A program made the position numbers and the translations under genes. Below are positions 26,152-34,668 of a stretch of 52,535 nt of DNA, one piece after another; positions within the stretch are counted from its first letter, which is position 1, and every line of letters begins with the position of its first letter. Where the stretch lies: NCBI RefSeq assembly GCF_003285015.1, contig NZ_QMFB01000048.1:1-52535 (forward strand), read 5' to 3'. The DNA comes from Paenibacillus contaminans (GTDB taxonomy: Bacteria; Bacillota; Bacilli; Paenibacillales; NBRC-103111). A model generated the notes under the pieces. It worked only from the letters and a program-made list of their open reading frames with translations, made no database searches and was not told the DNA's origin.

Positions 26152-26320
26152 ACGACAAGTCAAAGTATATACCAGTCCTCCCTCGCATGTCAAGCCGGGA
26201 CCTCCCGCATGCGGGCATAACGGCGTACCGGCCGCATTATCGCCACGAAAGCGTACAACTCTAATTGCTCCGCTTCATTCGCGGCATTCCATAGGCGAAC
26301 CGTATAAATACGTATATTTC

Positions 26321-26354
26321 AAAAAAAACCGCATCGGCGCAATGCCGAGCGGTT
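26321..26354 (-). terminator. intrinsic terminator after the S1-domain gene
   Basis: AACCGC/GCGGTT outer arms and TCGGC/GCCGA inner arms have a 5-nt loop, followed on the minus strand by a run of T (26321-26328). It lies 20 bp past the stop of the S1-domain gene. Confidence 0.88.
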
Positions 26355-26373
26355 TATATTCAATAACAGGGAG

Positions 26374-26889
26374 TTAGTCCCGGCGTGCGCCTCTGCCTCC
26401 GCGTTTGCCTTCCGTGTTCTTCTTAAGGGAAGACATGCGTTCTTCGCTGTCCTTCAGGAAGCGTGACATTTTATCCTCGAACGATGGCTTGTTGGCAGCT
26501 GATTTGAAAGGACGTCCGCCACGGTCACCCCGGTTGAATCCACCACGATCTCCACCGCCGCCGCCGCGATTGAATCCGCCACGATCTCCACCGCCACCGC
26601 CACGGTTAAACCCGCCTTCTCTTCCTCCCCGTTGTTCAGGAGCTCCTTCAGGCTTGTCGACCGCTTGCTTGATGGACAAACCAATTTTGCCGTCCTTATC
26701 AACGTTAATCACTTTCACGAGGACTTTGTCCTCCAGCTTCAGGTGATCGTTGACGTCTTTTACATAGTTATCGGCGATTTCCGAGATGTGGACAAGTCCG
26801 GTTCCGCCCTCAGGAAGCTCAACGAACGCTCCAAAATGGGTGATGCCGGTTACTTTCCCTTCCAGCTTGCTGCCTACTTCAATTGCCAT
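26374..26889 (-). CDS. yabR: S1 RNA-binding protein with Gly/Arg-rich repeats (YabR-like)
   Basis: A 171-residue protein. Residues 1-75 form one S1 OB-fold (GSKLEGKVTGITHFGAFVELPEGGTGLVHISEIA). Residues about 88-127 contain a repeated block (FNRGGGGGDRGG) in nearly three copies, matched by a tandem DNA repeat of about 36-39 bp around 26525-26625. A charged C-terminal segment follows (FEDKMSRFLKDSEERMSSL). B. subtilis YabR at this locus has the S1 domain; the RGG-like region is an addition expected to bind RNA loosely. It has its own promoter and terminator. Confidence 0.9.
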   Translation of the reverse strand: MAIEVGSKLEGKVTGITHFGAFVELPEGGTGLVHISEIADNYVKDVNDHLKLEDKVLVKVINVDKDGKIGLSIKQAVDKPEGAPEQRGGREGGFNRGGGGGDRGGFNRGGGGGDRGGFNRGDRGGRPFKSAANKPSFEDKMSRFLKDSEERMSSLKKNTEGKRGGRGARRD

Positions 26890-26938
26890 AAAGGTAAATG
26901 TGCCTCCCTTAAAATTTTAAAAAAACCTGGCTACGAAG

Positions 26939-26967
26939 ATTATAACTGATGCATACTAACTGGTCAA
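26939..26967 (-). promoter_or_regulatory. sigma-A promoter for the S1-domain gene
   Basis: On the minus strand there is TTGACC (26962-26967), a 17-nt spacer and TATAAT (26939-26944), about 50 bp upstream of the start. GGGAGG precedes the ATG. Confidence 0.85.
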
Positions 26968-27103
26968 CCGACCAAACACCCAGTTACAGCCTTGCAGCGG
27001 TCTTTACAGCGAAAGTTTGAATGTTTCATGATGATGAAGGGAAGGTTGCTTGCGTCGCGGTAGGATATCATGCGGCCTGGGGCTCGATGGGAGCGTTGCA
27101 CGG

Positions 27104-27418
27104 CTAGTTCGGCAGATCGAATATCGTTTCGCCCGGCTTCGCTACCCGCAGCTCTTTGCGCGCTTTCTCTTCTTTGTACTCGGGATCGTTTAACCTTGCG
27201 ATTTCCCGCTTGAGGTCGTCGTGCACCTTGTTCGTTTCGTCAAGCTTCGCCTTCAGCTCGGCCAGTTGCTCCCCTTTAGCGGAAAATTGGCCCATTTGTT
27301 CCCACAAGGTAACGCAAGCCCAAATCAACAAGCTTACCATGATAAACGAAAGGAGCTTCATCAGCCGGTTCGGAGATTTGCTGGGTCGTGTCGTATGCGA
27401 TAGTTCTTGCGGCGTCAT
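27104..27418 (-). CDS. divIC: septum formation initiator, DivIC/FtsB family
   Basis: Divisome protein that works with FtsL and DivIB at the septum. The 104-residue protein has a short cytoplasmic N-terminus rich in Ser/Arg/Lys, one membrane helix (about 22-38: LLSFIMVSLLIWACVTLW), an extracytoplasmic coiled coil (about 45-80) and the family tail EYKEEKARKELRVAKPGETIFDLP. The start is the ATG at 27418, or the adjacent TTG at 27421, after AGGAGG. Synteny yabP-yabQ-divIC-yabR matches B. subtilis. Confidence 0.92.
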   Translation of the reverse strand: MTPQELSHTTRPSKSPNRLMKLLSFIMVSLLIWACVTLWEQMGQFSAKGEQLAELKAKLDETNKVHDDLKREIARLNDPEYKEEKARKELRVAKPGETIFDLPN

Positions 27419-27637
27419 CAAGTTCGAAAACCTCCTAATGATCCCTGCCAAAATAAAGCTTGCGCTTCCGGAACGTTCTGCCGCAAGCATAACGTTACCC
27501 AGGGGCCTTATATACCTATGCCAACCGCCCGCACCCTTCTGCGGTACTTGGCGCTTTCATTCGTCCGGCGCGTGCGGCAGTCGTTGCTGCATTGGCGCGT
27601 ATCCCGTTCACCTGCATTCGGCTATGGATTTGCGTTC

Positions 27638-28228
27638 CTACTTCTTGTCAAAAAGCCAGGCCTTAAAACGTACCCAACCCCGCTTCAGCGCGTTCCCCCA
27701 ACGAACGGCAAGTCCTTCCATGCCAAGGCGTTTCAGGAAAAAACGTAATATCGCCATGCCGACTACTTTGAATGGGTACAGTAATTGTAACATAATTTTT
27801 CCTAGGAACATAGCGGCAGCCGCCAAAAAGCCGAGTATGGCAATTACCATTCTATAAATCCAGATGATCGGCGTTACGACGAGCAAGTCGATCGTTCGCA
27901 GCAGCAGCTTGTACAACCACTTAACCGCCCGGACGATCCACATGACCAGCTTGATCGTAATTCCGGTCGTGAAGCAGTAGTGAAACGAACAGCCCGCAAC
28001 AAGGCCGATAAATACAAATAACCGCACTTGTCCATAATTGCTATAGAACAGCACGCGGAAAACAGACAGCGTCGCCGTCAGCCAGAAGACGAAGTCCAGC
28101 AGGTGGATGAACAGACGCGGCAACCGCAGCTGCCCAGTCAGCACGCGATACGCATCGAAAACAACGCCGAGCGCCCATCCGCAGCCAAACATCAGCCCTA
28201 GCGTGATAAACTGTTCATTTAGCGTCAC
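27638..28228 (-). CDS. yabQ: spore cortex biosynthesis membrane protein YabQ
   Basis: A 196-residue protein with at least four hydrophobic segments in the first 150 residues (for example FITLGLMFGCGWALGVVF and LLDFVFWLTATLSVF) and a basic C-terminal end. In B. subtilis YabQ is a mother-cell membrane protein needed for cortex formation. The GTG start overlaps the yabP stop by 4 bp, so translation is coupled. The symbol comes from sequence pattern plus operon position. Confidence 0.9.
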   Translation of the reverse strand: MTLNEQFITLGLMFGCGWALGVVFDAYRVLTGQLRLPRLFIHLLDFVFWLTATLSVFRVLFYSNYGQVRLFVFIGLVAGCSFHYCFTTGITIKLVMWIVRAVKWLYKLLLRTIDLLVVTPIIWIYRMVIAILGFLAAAAMFLGKIMLQLLYPFKVVGMAILRFFLKRLGMEGLAVRWGNALKRGWVRFKAWLFDKK

Positions 28229-28506
28229 TTGAACAGCTTGCCGAGCAGACCTTTGGATTTACCCTGGGTATTGGCATCTAAATAAGCAAGCGCATGCACA
28301 AGTCCTTCGATTGCAACCAGGCCCTGCTCCAAATTTAAGTTTTTGATATGTAAATTTTGTCCTTTAATCGTCAGAAAGCCGCATTCCGTTTCCAGCAAAA
28401 ACTCCTCGTTATCGAAGCTTTCCACGTTCATCACGCCGGATATCTCCAGCAGCTTGCGATTCAGCATGCGCACTTCCTGGCGCTTCACTTTTCCTTGGTC
28501 GATCAT
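28225..28506 (-). CDS. yabP: sporulation protein YabP
   Basis: A 93-residue protein of the YabP/YqfC family (MLNRKLLEISGVMNVESFDNEEFLLET, then FLTIKGQNLHIKNLNLEQGLVAIEG). These small mother-cell proteins are sigma-E dependent and needed for spore coat/cortex assembly. GGGAGGGG lies 8 nt before the ATG. I could not find a clear sigma-E promoter in the 126-bp gap before it. Confidence 0.92.
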   Translation of the reverse strand: MIDQGKVKRQEVRMLNRKLLEISGVMNVESFDNEEFLLETECGFLTIKGQNLHIKNLNLEQGLVAIEGLVHALAYLDANTQGKSKGLLGKLFK

Positions 28507-28578
28507 GGCATGTACCCCTCCCTTACTTCTACCATATGGAGGGATGTCCCGAATTAGAACAAGGCGGCCGCTTATATC

Positions 28579-28602
28579 ATACTATCCGATAAACGCAAAA
28601 AG
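28579..28602 (+). repeat. tail fragment of the intergenic repeat
   Basis: ATACTATCCGATAAACGC followed by AAAAAG matches the 3' tail of repeat R3 (26011-26032) with one base difference. In both places it directly abuts a terminator hairpin, on the side where the U-tract of the minus-strand transcript lies. Confidence 0.6.
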
Positions 28603-28622
28603 AGACCGGGCGTCAGCCCGGC
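28597..28622 (-). terminator. intrinsic terminator after rqcP
   Basis: CCGGGC/GCCCGG (28606-28611, 28616-28621) with a 4-nt loop is followed on the minus strand by CTCTTTTTG. It lies 11 bp past the rqcP stop and closes the hup-rqcP unit. Confidence 0.85.
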
Positions 28623-28632
28623 CTCCTTGCAG

Positions 28633-28896
28633 TTATGGCGTCGTATTCGATTCTTCCTTCAGCAGCGTATACATCTCGGCAGCCTCGTCCTTGCGGCTTG
28701 TTTCCGCAATGCGCTCTATGCGAACCGTTACGCGCTTCTGGCCGAACTGTACGGCTAGCTCGTCGCCCACCTTCACCGTACTGCTCGGTTTGGCTTCTCT
28801 CCCGTTAATCCAAACGCGGCCCTGCTCGGAAACATCCTTGGCAACGGTACGGCGCTTGATCAGACGGGAAACCTTCAAAAACTTATCGAGCCGCAT
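28633..28896 (-). CDS. rqcP: S4-domain ribosome quality control protein RqcP
   Basis: An 87-residue protein of the Hsp15/YabO type. The S4 RNA-binding domain occupies residues 1-60 (MRLDKFLKVSRLIKRRTVAKDVSEQGRVWING). In B. subtilis RqcP (YabO) works with RqcH in adding C-terminal alanine tails to stalled chains on 50S subunits. Its ATG overlaps the hup stop by 1 bp (TAATG), with only a weak ribosome binding site, so it relies on coupling. Confidence 0.9.
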   Translation of the reverse strand: MRLDKFLKVSRLIKRRTVAKDVSEQGRVWINGREAKPSSTVKVGDELAVQFGQKRVTVRIERIAETSRKDEAAEMYTLLKEESNTTP

Positions 28897-29168
28897 TATT
28901 TTACAGCTTCTTTAAGCTTGTTGCCGGCTTTGAATGCAGGCACTTTCGATTCCGGAATGGAGATCGCTTTGCCCGTTTGCGGGTTGCGGCCCGTACGTCC
29001 GGAACGTTTACGAGTTTCGAACGTGCCAAAGCCGATCAGCTGAACTTTGTCGCCGGTCGACAGCGCTTCGGTAATTTCGCCAAGGAAGCCGTTGAGAACA
29101 GTTTCGACATCTTTCTTCGTCAAACCGCTTTTTTCTGCAATGTTGTTAATCAGATCCGTCTTGTTCAT
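28896..29168 (-). CDS. hup: HU-type DNA-binding protein
   Basis: A 90-residue nucleoid protein. It has MNKTDLINNIAEKSGLTKKD at the N-terminus and the beta-arm signature GFGTFETRKRSGRTGRNPQTG with IPESKVPAFKAG. Two ATGs are possible, 29168 and 29177. The inner one is chosen because it matches HU N-termini and the outer is only 2 nt from AGGAGG. B. subtilis does not have hup here; this insertion between mazG and rqcP is a difference from that order. Confidence 0.93.
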   Translation of the reverse strand: MNKTDLINNIAEKSGLTKKDVETVLNGFLGEITEALSTGDKVQLIGFGTFETRKRSGRTGRNPQTGKAISIPESKVPAFKAGNKLKEAVK

Positions 29169-29205
29169 CTGTTTCATTACCTCCTACATAGTTTCATCGG
29201 AAAAT

Positions 29206-29234
29206 AGGATACGCTCATATGTATTCTTTGTCCA
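29206..29234 (-). promoter_or_regulatory. probable sigma-A promoter for hup-rqcP
   Basis: On the minus strand there is TGGACA (29229-29234), a 17-nt spacer and TATCCT (29206-29211), about 40 bp before the hup start and just past the mazG stop. Confidence 0.6.
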
Positions 29235-29248
29235 CTAGGAAAATCCTT

Positions 29249-30748
29249 CTACGACAAGGAGTTTTTCGAAACTTTTTTTGCTTCTTGCCAAAAAAATTCC
29301 ATTTCCTCCAGGTTTGTTTCGTCAAAAGATTTTCCGTTTTCTTGAAGTTTTTGCTCGATATACGAAAATCTGGCGACAAATTTCCTGTTTGTTCGCGCGA
29401 GCGCCTCCTCGGGGTCGGCCTTCAAAAACCGCGCTGCGTTAACGACCGCAAAAAGCAAATCGCCGAGCTCCGCTCTCGCTTCTTCCTCATCGGCGCCCGC
29501 AGCTTCCCTTAACTCCTGAAGCTCCTCTTCGATTTTGGCGTACACGTCCTCTATGCGGTCCCAATCGAAGCCGACCTCCGCAGCCTTCTTCTGGAGCTTC
29601 CACGCCTTCATAAGGCCCGGAAGATCGCGAGGTACGCCCGCAAGCCGGGACACCTGCGCCGTATCGACGCCCTTCTTCGCCTTCTCCTCGTCCTTGACCG
29701 CCTGCCAGTTGGCAAGCGCATCGTCGGCATTATCCGCCTCTTTGGTGCCGAATACGTGCGGGTGACGGCGAATCAGTTTCTCGTTCAGCCCCTGGATGAC
29801 GTCGTAGACGGTAAACGCGCCGGTCTCCTGCTCCATTTGGGCATGAAGCATAATTTGCAGAAGCACGTCGCCGAGCTCCTCGCACATGGCATCCGGATCG
29901 TCGTCATCGATCGTCTCAAGCACCTCGTAGGTTTCCTCGATAAAATTTTTCCGGATGCTGGCATGCGTTTGCTCGCGATCCCACGGACAGCCTTCGGGGC
30001 TGCGCAGTATTTCCACAATTTCATGCAGCCGGTGAAAAGAACGGTTCTGCAGCGATTCCTCATCGCTTCTCGGCACCCATATGAGCGAGAGGTTGCCGTA
30101 GCCCTCTACGCGGTCCAATTCATACAAAGGCACGCGCAATATGCGTTCCTCGCCCTCCACGCCGAGCGCATGGCCGACGACGACGGGATAATCGTCGGGG
30201 TAGACGTCCATTAGCGCCAGCTTCGCATCGGAAGCCGTAAACGCATCGTATACTTGTCCGATGACCGTGTGCAGCTGCGGGTTAAGCAGCTTGGCGCCGA
30301 GCCGCGTCGCGTCCAGCAGTTGAAAGCCTTCGATCGGATCGAAGCCGAGCCGCAGGAACGACTGGTCGAGGAAGCTTTCTCCTCCGAGCACCGCAAGCTC
30401 GACGCCTGCTTCGGGACAGCATTCGCGGAGCAGCTGCGTCGTCCGTTCCGCCACCATCGGATGGCCGGGTACGGCATAGACGATTTTCCGCTGCGGATCG
30501 GCCGAAGCCAGCGCAAGCAGCTCATCGGCAATGCTCGCATAAACGTCCTCGAAATCATCATGCCGTTCATACAAATGATCGAACGTCGTAAAAGCTATTC
30601 CGTTCTCCTGCAGCCAAGCGAACACCGGATGCCGACCGGTTCTCGCATAGATATGCGGAGACGCCTCCTGCAGCCTGCGCCAAACGCCAAGCGTCAGCTG
30701 CGACTCGTCTCCCGTGCCGAGTCCAACTACCGTAATATGACCGGTCAT
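29249..30748 (-). CDS. mazG: bifunctional SAM-methylase-like / MazG NTP pyrophosphohydrolase (YabN)
   Basis: A 499-residue fusion. The N-terminal tetrapyrrole-methylase-like domain (about 1-215) begins ITVVGLGTGDESQLTLGVW and has VYAVPGHPMVAERTTQLL. Two MazG domains follow: about 240-350 (CPWDREQTHASIRKNFIEETYEVLE, EELGDVLLQIMLHA with the ExxE metal motifs) and about 385-480 (RAELGDLLFAVVNAARFL). MazG hydrolyses NTPs to NMP and pyrophosphate; the role of the methylase-like part is unclear. AAGGAGGG precedes the ATG. The same fusion occurs at this locus in B. subtilis. Confidence 0.94.
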   Translation of the reverse strand: MTGHITVVGLGTGDESQLTLGVWRRLQEASPHIYARTGRHPVFAWLQENGIAFTTFDHLYERHDDFEDVYASIADELLALASADPQRKIVYAVPGHPMVAERTTQLLRECCPEAGVELAVLGGESFLDQSFLRLGFDPIEGFQLLDATRLGAKLLNPQLHTVIGQVYDAFTASDAKLALMDVYPDDYPVVVGHALGVEGEERILRVPLYELDRVEGYGNLSLIWVPRSDEESLQNRSFHRLHEIVEILRSPEGCPWDREQTHASIRKNFIEETYEVLETIDDDDPDAMCEELGDVLLQIMLHAQMEQETGAFTVYDVIQGLNEKLIRRHPHVFGTKEADNADDALANWQAVKDEEKAKKGVDTAQVSRLAGVPRDLPGLMKAWKLQKKAAEVGFDWDRIEDVYAKIEEELQELREAAGADEEEARAELGDLLFAVVNAARFLKADPEEALARTNRKFVARFSYIEQKLQENGKSFDETNLEEMEFFWQEAKKVSKNSLS

Positions 30749-30804
30749 ACGGATCCCTCCTTAAAAAAGTTCGAGTTACATGCTCCTGCTGAATTGCGAT
30801 GTAT

Positions 30805-32508
30805 CTAACGCAGCAGCCTAAGCCGCTCCAGCAGCGGCTGCAGCTTGCCGAAGCCCGGCATATGAGCCAGCTCGTGCCGGGTAAGCGTGCCGCCGCGTAA
30901 TAGCGCTGCGGCGTACACAAGCGCGCCCGCGCAGACGGCGGCCAGAGCGGCGGCCGTCTGCGCGATGCGGTGCGACGGCGCATGCGGCAGCGCCGCGAGC
31001 AGCGCCTCGACGCCGGCGGCCGTCGCCCACACGGCGGCGCACATGGCCGCGGCAGCGGCAAGCGGCTTCGCGAGGCCCGCGCCGCCTGTTGCCGCGACGC
31101 CGGTGCAGCGGCGCAAGCGCGCGACGTTGAGCGCCGCCGCCAGCGCATACGCGAGCACCGCTGCGACCGCTGCGCCGGCTATGCCGTATGCCGGCACCAG
31201 CAGCGCGTTGAGCGCCAATTTGGCGATCGCCGCGAGCAGCAAATTGCGTGCAGGTGTGCCGGCGAGGCCGAGCCCTTGCAAAATGCTGCCCGACACGACG
31301 CTGATCGTGCCGAAAAGCGCCGTAAAAGCGATGATCGCCATCGGCAGAGAGCCGTCCGCCGAGGCGAAGAACATCACGTTCAGCTGCGGCGCCGCGACGG
31401 CTAGACCGAGCGCCGAAGCCAAGCCGAGCAGCCATGTGAAACGCATCGTCATCGCCGCACGGCTCGCGATCAAATCCTTCTCGCGCTTCAGCCTTGCGGC
31501 CGCCACGGCCGGGATAAGCGCCGCCGACATCGAGCCGGCGATCATGACGACCAGCTGCACCAGCGGCTGCCCGTGATTATACAGTCCGAAGGACGCGATC
31601 GCCTCTTCCTCGCCGCTTCCCGCCTGCATGAGCAGCCGGGGAATCGTGAACGAATCGACGAGTGCAAGCAGCGGCACGACCAACGAACCGAAGCCGACAG
31701 GCAGCGCATAGGCCAAAAATCGGCGAAGCAAAGCCGCCGTCGGTTCTCTTCCGCCCTGGCGTAGACGGCCGCGCTCCTCAATTCTCGCCGCATGTTCTTC
31801 GGGCTGTTCCCGTTCATTCGGTTTTGCCTGAGCCTGCGGGCCCGGACTTGTACGGCCGCGCCGCCAATACAGCAGCATGACGACCAGGCCTGCAGCCGCC
31901 CCGGCCGCTGCGCCGAACGTGGCTCCCGCCGCTACCCAGCTGTCCCCGAACCCGCCTTCGAGCATATAGAACAGCAGGCCGAGCATTACGGCAACGCGAA
32001 ACAATTGCTCGACTACCTGGGAGACGGCCGTCGGCACCATATTGTGCTGCCCCTGATAATACCCTCTGAGCACCGACATGACCGGCACCAACAGCAGCGC
32101 AAAAGCGACGCTTTGTATCGCACGCTCGCTTTGCCGGACGCCCATAAACGCCGCAATACTCCCGGCGCCCCAGAACAGCAAGGCGAATCCGGCGATGCCC
32201 GAAACAGCCAGCACCGCGGCCGCGACGGCCGTTACCCGCTTGGCCTCTTCCCGCTCGCCGAGCGCCATGTGCTCGGAGACGAACTTCGACACGGCAACCG
32301 GAAAACCGGCTGTAGCAAGCGTCAATATAAGCAAATAAATCGGCTGCACCGCATTATAAATACCGAATACGCCGTCGCCGGCTATGTTCTGCAGCGGAAT
32401 TTTCTGCAGCGTGCCGAGCAGCTTGGAGACGATCGTCGCCAGCCCGAGCACGGCCGCCCCTTTAAATACGGCAGCAGCCGCTTTATGTTCCCGCACCTGC
32501 GTATCCAT
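30805..32508 (-). CDS. yabM: polysaccharide/lipid flippase, SpoVB/YabM family
   Basis: A MATE/MOP-superfamily membrane protein of 567 residues with about 12-14 hydrophobic segments. The N-terminus is family-like (FKGAAVLGLATIVSKLLGTLQKIPLQNIAGDGVFGIYNAVQPIY). Homologues move undecaprenyl-linked sugars in cell wall or spore cortex synthesis; the substrate here is not determined. A hydrophilic insert (about 225-260) has many Arg/Glu. The ATG at 32508 or a TTG at 32517 could be the start; the TTG is nearer to an AGGA site. The C-terminal third is Ala-rich and GC-rich. Confidence 0.85.
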   Translation of the reverse strand: MDTQVREHKAAAAVFKGAAVLGLATIVSKLLGTLQKIPLQNIAGDGVFGIYNAVQPIYLLILTLATAGFPVAVSKFVSEHMALGEREEAKRVTAVAAAVLAVSGIAGFALLFWGAGSIAAFMGVRQSERAIQSVAFALLLVPVMSVLRGYYQGQHNMVPTAVSQVVEQLFRVAVMLGLLFYMLEGGFGDSWVAAGATFGAAAGAAAGLVVMLLYWRRGRTSPGPQAQAKPNEREQPEEHAARIEERGRLRQGGREPTAALLRRFLAYALPVGFGSLVVPLLALVDSFTIPRLLMQAGSGEEEAIASFGLYNHGQPLVQLVVMIAGSMSAALIPAVAAARLKREKDLIASRAAMTMRFTWLLGLASALGLAVAAPQLNVMFFASADGSLPMAIIAFTALFGTISVVSGSILQGLGLAGTPARNLLLAAIAKLALNALLVPAYGIAGAAVAAVLAYALAAALNVARLRRCTGVAATGGAGLAKPLAAAAAMCAAVWATAAGVEALLAALPHAPSHRIAQTAAALAAVCAGALVYAAALLRGGTLTRHELAHMPGFGKLQPLLERLRLLR

Positions 32509-32627
32509 GCTTCGCAATCAATCCTACTTCCTGTGCCAAAAGCTTCAAGGCTTCGTGCTTCGTGCAGGCTTTGCCCCGCACACGATGCCCTTATTATAGC
32601 GCAAATCGGCCGCATGCAAAAACTTCC

Positions 32628-32660
32628 CGTATCCGCGGCTATCGCCCGAGACGGGAAGCT
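32628..32660 (-). terminator. intrinsic terminator after spoVT
   Basis: CTTCCCGT/ACGGGAAG (32633-32640, 32651-32658) with a 10-nt loop is followed on the minus strand by TTTTTGC. It separates spoVT from the flippase gene. Confidence 0.8.
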
Positions 32661-32695
32661 ATCCTGCTTTTAACCTAAGTATCATATGCCGGAAG

Positions 32696-33238
32696 CTACT
32701 GCTCCATTTGCTTGGCCAGAAAGCCGGCCGCCGTTTCCGCCATCTTCACTTCCATTTGACCCATCTTGGCATTCTCATCTTTACTGATCAGAACGACTGC
32801 CCCGATCGGATCCCCGCCCGCCACGATCGGCGCTATCGCATAGGAGCTGTACGTTTCGCTCATATCCTTAACGATCTCGTATTGACCCGAGTTGCTGTCC
32901 ATGGCCGCTTTCCGGTTTTCCATGCATTGCTCGACAAGGCTGCCGATCTGCTTCTCCAAATACTCCTTCTTGGAAGCGCCGGCTACCGCTATAATATTAT
33001 CACGATCGGAAATAATCGTAATGTGGTTCGTGCTTTCGAACAACGATTCGGCATATTCCTTCGCAAAATCGCCCAGTTCGCCTATCGGGGAATACTTCTT
33101 CAAAATCACTTCACCGTCGCGATCCACGAAAATTTCCAATGGATCGCCTTCTCGTATGCGCAAAGTACGACGAATTTCTTTAGGGATGACGACCCGGCCC
33201 AAATCATCGATCCGACGAACAATTCCTGTTGCTTTCAT
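32696..33238 (-). CDS. spoVT: stage V sporulation protein T
   Basis: Forespore transcription regulator of the AbrB family, active with sigma-G. The protein is 180 residues. The N-terminal swapped-hairpin DNA-binding domain is MKATGIVRRIDDLGRVVIPKEIRRTLRIREGDPLEIF (1-50), and a GAF-like C-terminal domain (about 60-178) follows. The C-terminal extension separates it from AbrB and Abh. It sits between a PrsA-type gene and the flippase gene, downstream of mfd. I could not find a clear sigma-G promoter. Confidence 0.95.
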   Translation of the reverse strand: MKATGIVRRIDDLGRVVIPKEIRRTLRIREGDPLEIFVDRDGEVILKKYSPIGELGDFAKEYAESLFESTNHITIISDRDNIIAVAGASKKEYLEKQIGSLVEQCMENRKAAMDSNSGQYEIVKDMSETYSSYAIAPIVAGGDPIGAVVLISKDENAKMGQMEVKMAETAAGFLAKQMEQ

Positions 33239-33516
33239 TGCTCTTGATGCCTCACTTTCGATGTTGGTTTGATGACTAGATGCTGCTCTTGATGCGAAAT
33301 CATGTATTCGAATATTGAGGTTTGTTTAATTCTAGGCATAGTATTCATCGATTGCCAGTTTGTTATGCATTTTTCACATTCGTTCGGATGCCGGCCCCGC
33401 AAACCGATGACAATTCGAAGCCGCGCCGTCCTTACCATATTTTTCGTAAACGGCCCGGACGATACGTCCGTACTTCGGCAAGAAATATGAGAAGGGGGCA
33501 TAATTCGCATCACAAT
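33239..33516. other. gap between prsA-type gene and spoVT
   Basis: No reading frame here has a family-like product or a good ribosome binding site. It must hold the spoVT promoter. A TGAATA resembling a sigma-G -35 is present on the minus strand (about 33342-33347), but no matching -10 lies 17-18 nt downstream. Confidence 0.5.
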
Positions 33517-33545
33517 AAAAAAAGAGCGCCCGTGACGGACGCTCT
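33517..33545 (-). terminator. intrinsic terminator after the PrsA-type gene
   Basis: AGAGCG/CGCTCT (33523-33528, 33540-33545), extended by an inner CCG/CGG pairing, is followed on the minus strand by TTTTTTTATTG. It lies 17 bp past the stop. Confidence 0.88.
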
Positions 33546-33561
33546 GCTTCTTGATTCATGT

Positions 33562-34668
33562 TTAGCTTGCCGGCGAAGCCGACGGAGATACGCTAGGCGA
33601 CGGGCTTCCCGCCGGAGAAGATGCCTCTGGAGATACCGAAGGCGACGGCGACGGCTGAGGCAGGGTGATTTTGAAGTCAAGCTTCGGCAGCTCGTTCTCC
33701 ACATAATCGTTCACCATGTTGCCGGCAACCTCCGAACGCATTTCTTCCTTCACTTGATCGAACGTTTCGGTAGTACGCGAATCAACCTTCATGACGTGGT
33801 AGCCGAAGCTTGTTTCGACAGGCTCTCCGACTTTGCCGACCGGCTGGTCGATCGCGGCTTGCTTGAATTCGGCGACCCACTGCGTGGTAGCCAGGCGCTC
33901 GTTTTCGTACTTGCCGCCGGTATCCTTCGAACCGGGGTCATCCGAATATTCCTTCGCAAGAGCCGCAAAGTCGCCGCCCGCGTCAAGCTTCGCTTTCACT
34001 TCCTGCGCGCGTTTCAAAGCTTCTTCCTTTGTGCGCAGGTCCTTTTGGCCAGTTTGGTCGGCCGGATCCTTCGTCGAAACGAGAATATGGCTGACCGTAG
34101 CGATATCGAACGCGTGCGCGTCTTCTTTAATCTTCTGGTCGTATACGCCCTTCGCTTGCTCGTCCGTTACTTTACCGTTCATATCGGTAATGACGGTCAG
34201 CGTTTCTTTCATGTAATCCTCGATGTCCTTCTCTTTCACGCCAACTTCCTTCAGCGCGTTGTCCCAAGCGCCTTTTTCCTGCTGCTCGGCCATTTTCTTC
34301 ATTTCTTCGATCTGCGTTTTCGTTTTGTCCGCCGCATCTTTCTTGCTGGCGTCGGAAGCTTGTCCGCTAAGCAGACGCATAGTGGTCATTTGCTTCAGCA
34401 TGTACTCCTGGAAGCTCGGATCTTGACCGAACATCGCATATTGCGGATAGAAGAAGTACGTCGTCGAAATAAACTTGTCCATTTCGGCGCGCGTAATTTT
34501 ACCGTCCTTGTACGTAGCCACAATATCTTTCGGATCTCCCGACGGGCTTGCCGCCGGCGTCTCCTCTTCCTTCTTCTTGCTTCCGCAGCCCGCGAGCAAG
34601 CCCGCGACCAGCGTCAGCGCAAGGCCGGCTGTAAGCAGCCGTTTGCGCATGGATTTATTTTGCAACAT
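33562..34668 (-). CDS. prsA: PrsA-type foldase lipoprotein
   Basis: A 368-residue secreted peptidyl-prolyl isomerase. The signal peptide (KRLLTAGLALTLVAGLLAGC) puts the lipidated cysteine at residue 28. A SurA-like helical region precedes a parvulin domain (about 200-300) with ATVSHILVSTKDP, GGDFAALAKEYSDDPGSKDTGG and TSFGYHVMKVD. The last 30 residues are Pro/Ser-rich and look like a wall spacer. The ATG overlaps the mfd stop by 14 bp with AGGGGAA 7 nt upstream, so it is translated from the mfd message. Confidence 0.88.
   Translation of the reverse strand: MLQNKSMRKRLLTAGLALTLVAGLLAGCGSKKKEEETPAASPSGDPKDIVATYKDGKITRAEMDKFISTTYFFYPQYAMFGQDPSFQEYMLKQMTTMRLLSGQASDASKKDAADKTKTQIEEMKKMAEQQEKGAWDNALKEVGVKEKDIEDYMKETLTVITDMNGKVTDEQAKGVYDQKIKEDAHAFDIATVSHILVSTKDPADQTGQKDLRTKEEALKRAQEVKAKLDAGGDFAALAKEYSDDPGSKDTGGKYENERLATTQWVAEFKQAAIDQPVGKVGEPVETSFGYHVMKVDSRTTETFDQVKEEMRSEVAGNMVNDYVENELPKLDFKITLPQPSPSPSVSPEASSPAGSPSPSVSPSASPAS

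Noticed and set aside
26525..26625. Tandem repeat as a CRISPR array
   Set aside because: The repeats are in frame inside a gene and encode Gly/Arg blocks; there are no unique spacers. No CRISPR array or cas gene is seen anywhere in the window.
30805..31500. GC-rich, Ala-rich end of the flippase gene as foreign DNA
   Set aside because: The frame is continuous with a normal membrane-protein pattern and the conserved gene order is intact; composition alone is not enough.
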